Shown here: positions 8,494 to 16,293 of the stretch, in pieces
How positions within the stretch are numbered: position 1 is the stretch's first letter
Layout: each line of letters starts with the position of its first letter
IMG/VR virus record: IMGVR_UViG_3300021961_000540
Coordinates: 1-26,400 of that record
Origin: a virus
Strand: one strand, 5' to 3'
Length of the DNA: 26,400 nucleotides
Position numbers and translations under genes: made by a program
Notes under the pieces: model-generated
What the model saw: the letters and a program-made list of their open reading frames with translations, nothing else
The model's database searches: none
Told to the model about the DNA's origin: nothing

Positions 8494-9234
8494 ATGACAA
8501 AACAAACTACCCCAACTTGGGAAATTAAAGATAGAACTTATTATTTAAAAGGTGGTAAAAGTCCTTTAACATATACAATAAAAGGTAAAAATATATTTTA
8601 TTTTGACGAAGAAAAATCAGAAGAGCGTGAATTAAAATATACAATAAACCAAAAAACCCCATTTGTTGACGAATTTAAAGGACCAGCAAGATTAGGGCAC
8701 ATTGTTTTTACTGATGGACAATTATATGTACCAAAAGAAAAACAAACATTACAAAAATTATTATCATTATATCATCCAGATAGGAATAAAGTTTATTTAG
8801 AATTTGATCCTGTTGAAGAAGCTGAAGATGATCTTGATATTTTAGAACTTGAAATTGACGCATTAAACATTGCTGCATCTATGGATATAGACCATGCTGA
8901 AGCAATTATGCGTACAGAACATGGAAATAAAGTATCTAAGATGACTTCTAAGGAGCTTAAAAGAGATTTATTACTATTTGCCAGGAATTCGCCAGTATTG
9001 TTCTTAGAATTGGCTAATGACGAAAATATTAATATTAGAAACATGGGAATTAGAGCGGTTGAAGCAAACTTAATTTCTTTATCTGAAGATCAACGCACAT
9101 TTAAGTGGGTTAGTACAGGTAAAAAATTAATAACCGTTCCTTTTGAAGAAAATCCATATTCTGCTTTAGCATCTTTCTTTAAAACAGATGATGGAATTGA
9201 TGTATACAAATCAATAGAAAAAAAATTAAAATAG
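8494..9234 (+). CDS. Conserved virion-cluster protein of unknown function (246 aa)
   Basis: A 246-residue soluble protein. The N-terminal half is beta-rich (WEIKDRTYYLKGGKSPLTYTI; GHIVFTDGQLYVPK). The C-terminal half is helical, with MTSKELKRDLLLFARNSP and LANDENINIRNMGIRAVEAN. From memory, the same architecture (WEIKDR at the start, VSKMTSKE-KRDLLLFAR, then PFEENPYSALA-FKTDDG) is found directly after the capsid gene in many marine and crAss-like phages, so it is a real conserved family. Its role may be head completion or decoration, but nothing in the sequence proves this. It is flanked by a terminator on the left and a long hairpin on the right, so its transcript level may differ from both neighbours. 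Confidence 0.78.
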   Translation: MTKQTTPTWEIKDRTYYLKGGKSPLTYTIKGKNIFYFDEEKSEERELKYTINQKTPFVDEFKGPARLGHIVFTDGQLYVPKEKQTLQKLLSLYHPDRNKVYLEFDPVEEAEDDLDILELEIDALNIAASMDIDHAEAIMRTEHGNKVSKMTSKELKRDLLLFARNSPVLFLELANDENINIRNMGIRAVEANLISLSEDQRTFKWVSTGKKLITVPFEENPYSALASFFKTDDGIDVYKSIEKKLK

Positions 9235-9239
9235 TTGCA

Positions 9240-9280
9240 TTATAGTGGTTAGGCCGCTAAGTGCGGCTTAATCATTATAA
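9240..9280 (+). terminator. Long intergenic hairpin, possible terminator or RNA processing site
   Basis: An almost perfect inverted repeat: the arm 9240-9257 pairs with 9263-9280 over 18 base pairs (three of them G-T) around the five-base loop TAAGT, with a GC-rich core GCCGC/GCGGC next to the loop. It lies entirely between the stop at 9234 and the ATG at 9297. No T-run follows on the plus strand (AATAACAAATT), so it is not a classical intrinsic terminator. It could attenuate, protect the 3' end of the upstream message, or be an RNase III-type processing site. Confidence 0.45.
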
Positions 9281-9296
9281 ATAACAAATTATAAAT

Positions 9297-9998
9297 ATGG
9301 TTAGCATAGATACAGTTTATCAAAGAGTATTAGCCGCCGTTAATAAAGAAAATAGAGGGTATATAACACCACAGGAATTTAATTTATTTGCAAATCAAGC
9401 GCAGTTAGAAATATTTGAACAGTATTTTTTTGATCTTAATCAATACTCAAGATTAAAAGAAAATAATACTGAATATGCTAATCTTTATAAAATAACAGAC
9501 GAAAAACTTAGTATATTTAAAACAGAGGCCAATTTAACATATTCTACAAATTACTTTCAATTGCCTTCTAATTTTCATAAGCTAGGTACTGTTATTTATA
9601 ATAGCATAACTGAAGTTGAAAAAATTGATAACAAACAATTATTAGATTACCTAGGTTCAAAACTTACACAACCTTCAACTTCCAATCCTTTATATATACA
9701 AAATACAGCTAATTCTTCAAACGTATTAGGTATAAAAGTTTATCCTTTAACAATAACGTCTTTAATATCATGCAGTTATGTTAGGAAGCCAAATTCTGTT
9801 GAATGGGCTTATACTAATGTAGCGGGCGATGCTTTATATAATGCATCAAATTCCACTAATTTTGAACTTCATAATACGGAAGAGGTTTCTTTAGTATACA
9901 AAATATTATTGTATGCAGGGTTGAATGTTAAAGAAGCTGATATAGTTCAAATTGCTGACGGAAAAGAAACTAAAAAAATAACTCAAGAAAAGTCATAA
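9297..9998 (+). CDS. Head-tail connector / ring protein-like (233 aa)
   Basis: A 233-residue virion protein. The N-terminal helical part has VYQRVLAAVNKENRGYITPQ and a segment ending FNLFANQAQLEIFEQYF, followed by a beta-rich middle (YFQLPSNFHKLGTVIYNS) and a C-terminal helix. From memory, the pattern NK...GYI-P-EFNL-A-QAQ--IFE-YF...LP-DF--L--V-Y marks a family found next to the tail-tube genes of marine phages, probably one of the ring or adaptor proteins under the portal. It ends 3 bases before the next start, so the two are likely made together and may interact. The family is conserved. The exact place in the connector is inferred. Confidence 0.65.
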   Translation: MVSIDTVYQRVLAAVNKENRGYITPQEFNLFANQAQLEIFEQYFFDLNQYSRLKENNTEYANLYKITDEKLSIFKTEANLTYSTNYFQLPSNFHKLGTVIYNSITEVEKIDNKQLLDYLGSKLTQPSTSNPLYIQNTANSSNVLGIKVYPLTITSLISCSYVRKPNSVEWAYTNVAGDALYNASNSTNFELHNTEEVSLVYKILLYAGLNVKEADIVQIADGKETKKITQEKS

Positions 9999-10001
9999 TA
10001 A

Positions 10002-11111
10002 ATGGGATTAATAACACAAACAGCAAGACAGTATTATATCGTTACTGAGAAATTTACAGGAACTGGTTCTTTAAATACATTTACGCTTACATTTGACCCA
10101 TTACCAAGTACAATAAATGATTTTGTAGTATATATTAATGGCGAAGAAATTGATGACGATAATTACACATATAATAGTGGTACCGGTGTAATTGACTTCA
10201 CGCCGTCTTCACCGCCAGATGTGGGTGATGAAGTAACTGTAACATTAAAAAATCAAAGACACGGTAATTACAGATATATATCTTTAGACGACATAGTAAA
10301 TAACTTTATGGTTTCTTATGTTGGTGATGATAAAATTATTACTACAGCAAAAAGATTAGATGTTGTTTTTCATACAAAAAGGGCAATACAAGAATTTAGT
10401 TATGATATTTCAAGAGTTGAAAAAATTCAAGAAATTGAAGTTGGATCAAATTTAACTGTACCATTTCCACAAGATTATGTAAACTACGTGCAAATATCTT
10501 GGATTGATGGAAACGGATTAGAAAGAGTTTTATATCCAGCTACACAAACGTCAAGACCTTCTCAAGCTATACTGCAAGATGATGAAGCTAAATATTTGTA
10601 TGACAATGATGATAGCTTGTTAACTGGATCTTCTGTTGCTACAGATAGATTTGAAGGATTAGAAACAAGTGACACAATAGGGCGTTCAAATGCTGATGAC
10701 TATTTCTTTTCAAGTTCAGAACACAACGACAGTGTATTCGGAATGGGTAGAAGATACGGTGCTAATCCAGAAACAACACAAGCAAACGGAGTTTTTGTTA
10801 TTGATGAATTAAATGGACAATTTGGTTTTAGCAGCAATATTTCCGGAAAAATACTTACTATAAAATACATTTCTGATGGTCTTGGCACAGATGCAGAAAT
10901 GAAGATTCACAAGTTAGCAGAGGATGCAATATACAAATATGTTTCACATGCTATTATAGCTTCAAAAGCAAATATGCCAGAATACATTGTAAATAGATTT
11001 AAAAGAGAAAAAAGAGCTACAATGCGGAATGCTAAAATTAGACTTTCAAATATTAAGTCTATTGAAATGGCACAAGTAATGCGGGGTAAAAGTAAGCAAA
11101 TAAAACACTAA
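10002..11111 (+). CDS. Tail-tube/ring protein with an inserted beta-sandwich domain
   Basis: A 369-residue virion protein. The core begins MGLITQTARQYY and resumes at about residue 85 with NYRYISLDDIVNNFMVSYVG, followed by a helical segment with KRLDVVFHTKRAIQEFSYD and a PFPQDYVNYVQISWIDGNG strand. From memory this is the second ring or tail-tubular type protein of marine podoviruses. Between the two parts of the core lie about 65 residues (TGSLNTFTLTFDPLP through ITP-like strands to DVGDEVTVTLK) that read as a separate beta-sandwich module, similar in style to fibre N-terminal domains. The C-terminus is basic (KREKRATMRNAKIRL). It is coupled closely to both neighbours (3- and 4-base gaps). 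Confidence 0.65.
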   Translation: MGLITQTARQYYIVTEKFTGTGSLNTFTLTFDPLPSTINDFVVYINGEEIDDDNYTYNSGTGVIDFTPSSPPDVGDEVTVTLKNQRHGNYRYISLDDIVNNFMVSYVGDDKIITTAKRLDVVFHTKRAIQEFSYDISRVEKIQEIEVGSNLTVPFPQDYVNYVQISWIDGNGLERVLYPATQTSRPSQAILQDDEAKYLYDNDDSLLTGSSVATDRFEGLETSDTIGRSNADDYFFSSSEHNDSVFGMGRRYGANPETTQANGVFVIDELNGQFGFSSNISGKILTIKYISDGLGTDAEMKIHKLAEDAIYKYVSHAIIASKANMPEYIVNRFKREKRATMRNAKIRLSNIKSIEMAQVMRGKSKQIKH

Positions 11112-11115
11112 TTAA

Positions 11116-14100
11116 ATGCCTGAAATTAAGAATACTTTCCTTAAAGGCAGAATGAATAAAGACGTTGATGAACGTCTAATACAGCCTGGGGAATATAGAG
11201 ATGCATTAAACATTCAGATAGCAACATCAGAAGACAATAACGCCGGTAGTGTACATAATTTACTTGGTAATCAAAAACTAAGTACATTAAATATAACTGG
11301 CGCTATTTGTATTGGTAGTATTGCTGATACACAAAACGATAAATTATATTGGTTTATTTATGGCAGTTCTGTTGATGCTATTGCTGAATATGATGAATCT
11401 ACAGGCACTATCTCACCTGTATTAGTAGATACTTCTAAATCTATTATAAAATTCCCTACAACAAAAATTACAGCTATAAATGTTATAGAAGGATATTTAG
11501 CATGGACAGATAATAATTCTGAACCAAAAATAATAGATATTGAATTATTTAAAGCTAATTCAAGTAACTTTTTTACAACCACGGTTATTTATGATGATAT
11601 ATTAGGCTCAAATAGAAATATAGTTGAATCTGATATAACTTTAATAAAGAAAAAACCTTTAAATGCGCCATCATTAGCTATTAATACTACAGGAGCTAAT
11701 GTACAAAACAATAATATTGATGTAACTGCAACAGGAAATTTTACGGGTATTAATGAAGGAAACCCCACAACAGTAACATTTTCAGCTGATCCTAATTTTA
11801 CTGCAAACCAAATATTTTATATTGCAGATACATCTTATATTAATGTATTTAAATGCGCATTTATACAAATGCCTTCTGGGCTAACAGCGGATATAATATT
11901 TTTAAAAAATGAAAGCATATTAGGTGGAACTTTAACATTTACAAATTTAAATGTTAAAATTGGAGATATAATGTTTGAAAATAAGTTTGTAAGGTTTGCT
12001 TATAGATGGAAATTTAAAAATAATCAATATTCTGTTATTTCTCCATTTTCAGAAATTGCATTTAGACCATATGGAGCTATAGAATATGATTTTGAAAAAG
12101 GTTATAATAACTCAATGCAAAATCAAACTAGATCTATATTACTTGGTGAAATTAATGTTCAAGATACAAATATTGAATCTGTTGATATTTTATATAAAGA
12201 ATCTAATAATACAAATATATACATATATAAAAGTATTAAAAAAGAAGATTTAGATGGGTATGGTACAAATATAGTGCCATATATATGCACAACAACAATA
12301 ACAGGTGAAAGTGTTTATAGTGTATTGCCAGAGTCTCAATTATTAAGAAGCTATGATAATGTTCCGTACAGAGCCAAAGCAATGGAAATATCAAGCAATA
12401 GAATAATATTTGGTAATTATATAGACGGATTAAATATAACTTTAGATTCCAGCTTTAATTATCAACCTTATAGCCCTTCATTTAATGTTAGTATTGTTGG
12501 GAGAGGAGCAGCTCCTTTAAATAGATCTATAAAAGCGCATCGTAAATACCAATTAGGTATTGTATTTGAAGATGAATATGGAAGACAAACAACTGTATAT
12601 TCTAATGACAGTGGAATTATAAAAAGTGATTTTCCAAGATTAAATGCATTAACTGATCCGGGAAAAAGAATACAGGTTTCAATGAATGCATTGCCATCAG
12701 GTATAACATTTGATGACAGAATCAAAACATTTAAATATTTTATTAAAGAAAACTCTCAAGGATATTATAATATAATAATCTATAAAGCTTTTAATGATAA
12801 TCAAAATGCTAATTTTTTATGGCTAGTTATACCTAGCTACGAAATAAACAAAGTAAATGAAGAAGATTATATAATATTAAAGAAAAGAGCTGATAGTGCA
12901 TTACCTGAAGCAAACCCCTCTTTAAAATACAAAGTCATTGATATTAATGATAGCAAACCAAATAATGTAACTTCTTCAGAAAATTTTGAAGGTTATTTTT
13001 TCTTAAAAATTGAAAAAGATTCTTTTGGTGCTGCTACTGATTCAACTTTAACCCCATCATTTGTAGGGTCCTGGGCATCGCCAATTTTTGAAACTGTACC
13101 AGACGAAAATATACTTGACCTATACTATGAAACTGAAGAGTCTTATGATATAGCTGATTATACTACTGCTAAAGAATTAAAATGGTTTAATTGTTTTGAT
13201 TTTGGTAATGGAGTGGAAAGCGATAGGATTAGAGATGATTTTAATGAAGAGACCATAGATAATCAAGTTAGAGTTTCAACTATTGTTGAAGATGGATTTA
13301 AACAAAAACAAAATAAATACGGCTTAATATTTTCAAGTGGTTTATTTAATTCAAGAAATGGAGTTAATGATTTAAATCAATTTAACACTGGAGAAGCCAT
13401 AACTAAAAATTTAAATCCAGAATACGGTAGCTTACAAAAATTACATACTAGAAATAATGATATTATAGCTTTTGCTGAAGATAAAGTTATAAAAATATTA
13501 GCTAATAAAGATGCTTTATACAATGCGGATGGTAGTATAAATTTAACAGCAACTAACGCTGTATTAGGACAAGCAATCCCGTTTAATGGAGAATTTGGTA
13601 TATCTAAAAACCCAGAATCATTTGCTAGCTATGGTTATCAATGCTATTTTGCTGATAAAGCCCGCGGGGTTGTGTTAAGATTATCTGCTGATGGTTTAAC
13701 TGTTATATCCTCCTATGGACTTAATGATTTTATTAGAGATAATTTTAATTCTGATTTAACTAATATAATAGGTAGTTATGACATTTATACAAAACAATAT
13801 ATATTGTCTTTTGATACAACACCAATTATTACTACTACTACCACGACAGTAGCACCTCCAACTACTACAACCACATCAACTACCACAACTACATCAACCA
13901 CTACAACTACAAGTACAACTACAACCACTGCACCACCATTAACTACTACTACAACTACCGCGGCTCCACCGCTCACAACAACTACAACAACTAGCGGCGG
14001 CCCTCCACCGACCACAACCACAACTACCGAACCTCCACCACCAACTACCACAACTACTACAGAACCTCCACAGCCGACTACCACAACAACCGTTCGCACA

Positions 14101-14577
14101 GTTTGGTATCAAATGACCAATTGTGACGATAGTTCTACAATTTATTCTCAACAATATAATGAAGGAAGTTTTGCAATAAACGAAAGAGTTACTTCGGCTG
14201 GTGGATTAACAGCCGTTATTACGGGACAACTATTAGCTGATCCAGGGGGGTTCTTATATGCAATAACTTCTACTGGATTAACAGGATGCCCAGCCGCAAC
14301 AACAACTACTACCACAACTGCTGCGCCAACGACAACAACTACAACTGCTGCGCCAACAACTACTACAACAACTATTCGTTCGGTTTGGTATCAAATAACA
14401 GACTGTTCTGATAGCTCAACAGTGTATTCTCAACAATACAATGAAGGCACTTTTGCAATAAATGATAGAGTAACTTCATTAGGAGGGTTTGTTGGGGTTA
14501 TTACAGCAGAATTATTAGCTGACCCTGGTGGCTTCTTATATGCAATAACCGCCACAGGACAAACTGGATGTCCATAA
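11116..14577 (+). CDS. Tail-tip (muzzle/stabilisation) protein fused to mucin-like stalk and two Cys domains
   Basis: A 1153-residue protein. Residues 1-900 are the N-terminal part of a tail stabilisation (muzzle) protein: the opening NTFLKGRMNKDVDERLIQPG, GEYRDALNIQ and LLGN are, from memory, diagnostic of this family in crAss-like and marine phages, and the part ends with NIIGSYDIYTKQYILSF. Residues 906-992 are a Thr/Pro-rich tract made mostly of blocks of five or six Thr separated by APP, SGGPPP or EPPP. Residues 993-1059 and 1087-1153 are two copies of a 67-residue domain (VWYQ...GCP, two Cys each, about 76% identical), joined by a 27-residue Thr/Ala/Pro linker. The expected C-terminal part of the muzzle is missing here and is found in the gene at 15542. 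The glycosyltransferase gene follows 12 bases later. The stalk is probably exposed at the tail tip. Confidence 0.82.
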   Translation: MPEIKNTFLKGRMNKDVDERLIQPGEYRDALNIQIATSEDNNAGSVHNLLGNQKLSTLNITGAICIGSIADTQNDKLYWFIYGSSVDAIAEYDESTGTISPVLVDTSKSIIKFPTTKITAINVIEGYLAWTDNNSEPKIIDIELFKANSSNFFTTTVIYDDILGSNRNIVESDITLIKKKPLNAPSLAINTTGANVQNNNIDVTATGNFTGINEGNPTTVTFSADPNFTANQIFYIADTSYINVFKCAFIQMPSGLTADIIFLKNESILGGTLTFTNLNVKIGDIMFENKFVRFAYRWKFKNNQYSVISPFSEIAFRPYGAIEYDFEKGYNNSMQNQTRSILLGEINVQDTNIESVDILYKESNNTNIYIYKSIKKEDLDGYGTNIVPYICTTTITGESVYSVLPESQLLRSYDNVPYRAKAMEISSNRIIFGNYIDGLNITLDSSFNYQPYSPSFNVSIVGRGAAPLNRSIKAHRKYQLGIVFEDEYGRQTTVYSNDSGIIKSDFPRLNALTDPGKRIQVSMNALPSGITFDDRIKTFKYFIKENSQGYYNIIIYKAFNDNQNANFLWLVIPSYEINKVNEEDYIILKKRADSALPEANPSLKYKVIDINDSKPNNVTSSENFEGYFFLKIEKDSFGAATDSTLTPSFVGSWASPIFETVPDENILDLYYETEESYDIADYTTAKELKWFNCFDFGNGVESDRIRDDFNEETIDNQVRVSTIVEDGFKQKQNKYGLIFSSGLFNSRNGVNDLNQFNTGEAITKNLNPEYGSLQKLHTRNNDIIAFAEDKVIKILANKDALYNADGSINLTATNAVLGQAIPFNGEFGISKNPESFASYGYQCYFADKARGVVLRLSADGLTVISSYGLNDFIRDNFNSDLTNIIGSYDIYTKQYILSFDTTPIITTTTTTVAPPTTTTTSTTTTTSTTTTTSTTTTTAPPLTTTTTTAAPPLTTTTTTSGGPPPTTTTTTEPPPPTTTTTTEPPQPTTTTTVRTVWYQMTNCDDSSTIYSQQYNEGSFAINERVTSAGGLTAVITGQLLADPGGFLYAITSTGLTGCPAATTTTTTTAAPTTTTTTAAPTTTTTTIRSVWYQITDCSDSSTVYSQQYNEGTFAINDRVTSLGGFVGVITAELLADPGGFLYAITATGQTGCP
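13831..14091 (+). repeat. Mucin-like Thr/Pro-rich linker coding region
   Basis: This encodes residues 906-992 of the tail protein as repeated blocks of five or six Thr with Ser, Ala-Pro-Pro, Gly-Gly-Pro or Glu-Pro-Pro spacers. The blocks are irregular at DNA level because ACA, ACT, ACC and ACG codons are mixed. The opposite strand therefore shows a poly-Val frame that is only a shadow. Such tracts are extended and, in known proteins, are favoured targets of O-glycosylation. Confidence 0.85.
14092..14574 (+). repeat. Two tandem 67-residue Cys domains with Thr-rich linker
   Basis: Copy 1 is 14092-14292 and copy 2 is 14374-14574, separated by an 81-base Thr/Ala/Pro linker. By eye 51 of 67 residues match. 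Shared landmarks are VWYQ, a Cys near residue 11, SSTxYSQQYNEG, FAINxRVTS, LLADPGGFLYAIT and a final GCP. Many changes between copies are synonymous, so the duplication is not very recent. The two Cys per copy could form a disulfide. I do not recognise the domain family. A carbohydrate- or receptor-binding role is only a guess. Confidence 0.75.
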
Positions 14578-14589
14578 AAATTAAATTAA

Positions 14590-15495
14590 ATGAAATACAT
14601 ATGTGCTCAACCAGCGACTCAATATTTTGGGTGGCAGCTTGATGTATTGCTATATAGTTTTAAGAACGCGGGTGTAAACCTAAATGATGTTCATATACTT
14701 TTGGCTATTCATGAGTCTATTGATCTTTATTTTGATAAACTCATAAAAAAATACCCTGAAGTTATATTTTCATTTTATAAAGACACTAGAGACTATAAAG
14801 GTTATATACCATCAATTAAACAACATTTATTATATAAACATTATTCTGCATTACCTGAATTAGAAAATGAAACTATATTTTTAATGGATGCAGATACATG
14901 TTTAACAAAATCTATTGACTTTAATGGTTTGTTAAATGATAATATTTGGTATGTAAGTGATACTGTGAGTTATTTAGGGTATGATTACTTAAAACAAAAG
15001 GGTAGCGATATATATGAACCTATGTTCGAAATAGCCGGAATATCTGAAGATGTAGTTAAATCTATGAATAACGCATCGGGCGGAGCTCAGTACTTATATA
15101 AAAATGTAAAAAAAGAATTTTGGAAAGATGTTGTTGACATGTCTCATAACTTATATGAAAAAATATCTATTATAAGTAATGAAAAAAAACAAAAAGACGA
15201 AAGCTATTTTCCAATACAAATATGGACAGCAGAAATGTGGGCTATGTTATGGGTCGCTTGGAAACAAGGTATAATGACTTCTGTACATAAAAATTTAAAC
15301 TTTTGTTGGGCTACAGATTATATAGAAAAATGGGATCAATATAGTATATACCACAATGCGGGTGTAACTAATTCTGATAGCGGTTTATTTTATAAAGGAG
15401 CATATATTGATACTTTACCAAATTTAAATTTAGAAATATCAAATGAAAGGTGTTCTTATCAATATTATAAACTAATCAAAGAAGTTTTAAATTAA
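14590..15495 (+). CDS. GT-A-type glycosyltransferase
   Basis: A 301-residue soluble protein with no signal peptide. The first strand (KYICAQPATQYFGWQLDVLL) is followed by an alternating alpha/beta half ending in IFLMDADTCL, a DxD motif (D100 and D102) that in GT-A enzymes binds the metal and nucleotide sugar. SGGAQYL (163-169), the TAEMWAMLW helix (213-221) and IYHNAGV with H255 (a likely third metal ligand) fit acceptor and metal sites of this fold. The TAEMWAMLW and late His pattern loosely recalls protein O-glycosyltransferases of the hydroxyproline/serine type, but that is a weak analogy. The gene lies between the Thr-rich tail protein (12 bases upstream) and its detached C-terminal part, so the Thr tract is the obvious candidate acceptor. 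Alternatives are modification of host surface glycans or of another virion protein. Confidence 0.78.
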   Translation: MKYICAQPATQYFGWQLDVLLYSFKNAGVNLNDVHILLAIHESIDLYFDKLIKKYPEVIFSFYKDTRDYKGYIPSIKQHLLYKHYSALPELENETIFLMDADTCLTKSIDFNGLLNDNIWYVSDTVSYLGYDYLKQKGSDIYEPMFEIAGISEDVVKSMNNASGGAQYLYKNVKKEFWKDVVDMSHNLYEKISIISNEKKQKDESYFPIQIWTAEMWAMLWVAWKQGIMTSVHKNLNFCWATDYIEKWDQYSIYHNAGVTNSDSGLFYKGAYIDTLPNLNLEISNERCSYQYYKLIKEVLN

Positions 15496-15541
15496 TATAG
15501 AGAATTAAAGTGTAATAATAACAATATGAATAAAATAACTT

Positions 15542-16291
15542 ATGGAATCTATAGCTTTTAAAGAAGGTATTAACGGATGGACATCCAGATTAAGTTTTTC
15601 TCCTGAAAGCGCCGTATATTTAAATTCAAATTATTATACATTTAAGAATGGAGAAATGTGGAAACATCATTCAGAAAATGTTAATCATAATACTTTTTAT
15701 GGTACTAAATATAACAGTACAATAAAATTTATACAAAATGAAGAACCCACTTCAATAAAACATTTTAAAACAATTAATTACGAAGGAAGTATTGGGTGGA
15801 AAGCAACATCTATAGAAACAGACCAGCAGTCAGGCAAAGTATTAACCTTTATACCAAAAGAAGGTAAATGGTTTAATAATATAAAAGGCGTTGCTAGCAA
15901 TTTAAATAATTTAGATCCAAAAGAATTTTCAATTCAAGGTCTTGGTAATGCAAGCAGTTTAAGTGGTTTAGGCTCGTCTGTTTTAACAATTAACACGAGT
16001 TTTACTCATAACGCATCGTTACAAAAAGGAGATGTTATATATTACCTTGACGGATCAACAATAAAAAGAGTAGGTCCTGTTTCTTCATTAACAACAGGAT
16101 CAATAGTGTGCCAAGTAGATGGCGATACTTCTTTGCTAAATAATAATTCATATATATTTTTTGGTAAGGATAATGAAATAAATATAGGAGGAGTGATTGG
16201 GTATTATGCTGAAATTGAAATGACAAATGAATCAGCAAACGATATTGAATTATTCCAAGTTAGTTCACAAATATTTTTAAGTAGCAAATAA
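15542..16291 (+). CDS. Detached C-terminal part of the tail-tip (muzzle) protein
   Basis: A 249-residue protein whose N-terminus reads FKEGINGWTSRLSFSPE, then a segment with YTFKNGEMWKHHSE, then NTFYGT, HFKTINYEGSIGW and EGKWFNNIKGV. From memory, this order (F-E--GW-S--SF-PE--LN--YYTFKNG--W-HH...N-FYG...K-LNYEG) is the C-terminal portion of the single-chain tail stabilisation or muzzle protein whose N-terminal portion is the gene at 11116. The two parts are here separate reading frames with a glycosyltransferase between them. The frame is intact and well used, so the part is probably made and assembled as its own subunit. The ATG follows a 46-base A/T-rich spacer. The next gene starts 2 bases after the stop. 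Confidence 0.7.
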   Translation: MESIAFKEGINGWTSRLSFSPESAVYLNSNYYTFKNGEMWKHHSENVNHNTFYGTKYNSTIKFIQNEEPTSIKHFKTINYEGSIGWKATSIETDQQSGKVLTFIPKEGKWFNNIKGVASNLNNLDPKEFSIQGLGNASSLSGLGSSVLTINTSFTHNASLQKGDVIYYLDGSTIKRVGPVSSLTTGSIVCQVDGDTSLLNNNSYIFFGKDNEINIGGVIGYYAEIEMTNESANDIELFQVSSQIFLSSK

Positions 16292-16293
16292 TC

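Noticed and set aside
13785-14099. Minus-strand frame of 104 codons rich in Val and Gly
   Set aside because: It is the mirror image of the Thr/Pro-rich coding tract (ACN read backward gives NGT, mostly Val or Gly-type codons) and has no independent start context.
13831-14373. CRISPR-like repeat array
   Set aside because: Repeats are irregular, in frame and translated as Thr/Pro blocks. There are no constant repeats with unique spacers.
14092-14574. Duplicated domains as variable and template repeats of a diversity-generating element
   Set aside because: Both copies are coding parts of one protein, differences are not limited to adenines, and no reverse transcriptase is in the window.
15526-15561. 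Eleven-codon frame starting in the spacer before the 15542 gene
   Set aside because: It overlaps the start of a longer gene in another frame and has no recognisable product. An A/T-rich spacer gives such frames by chance.
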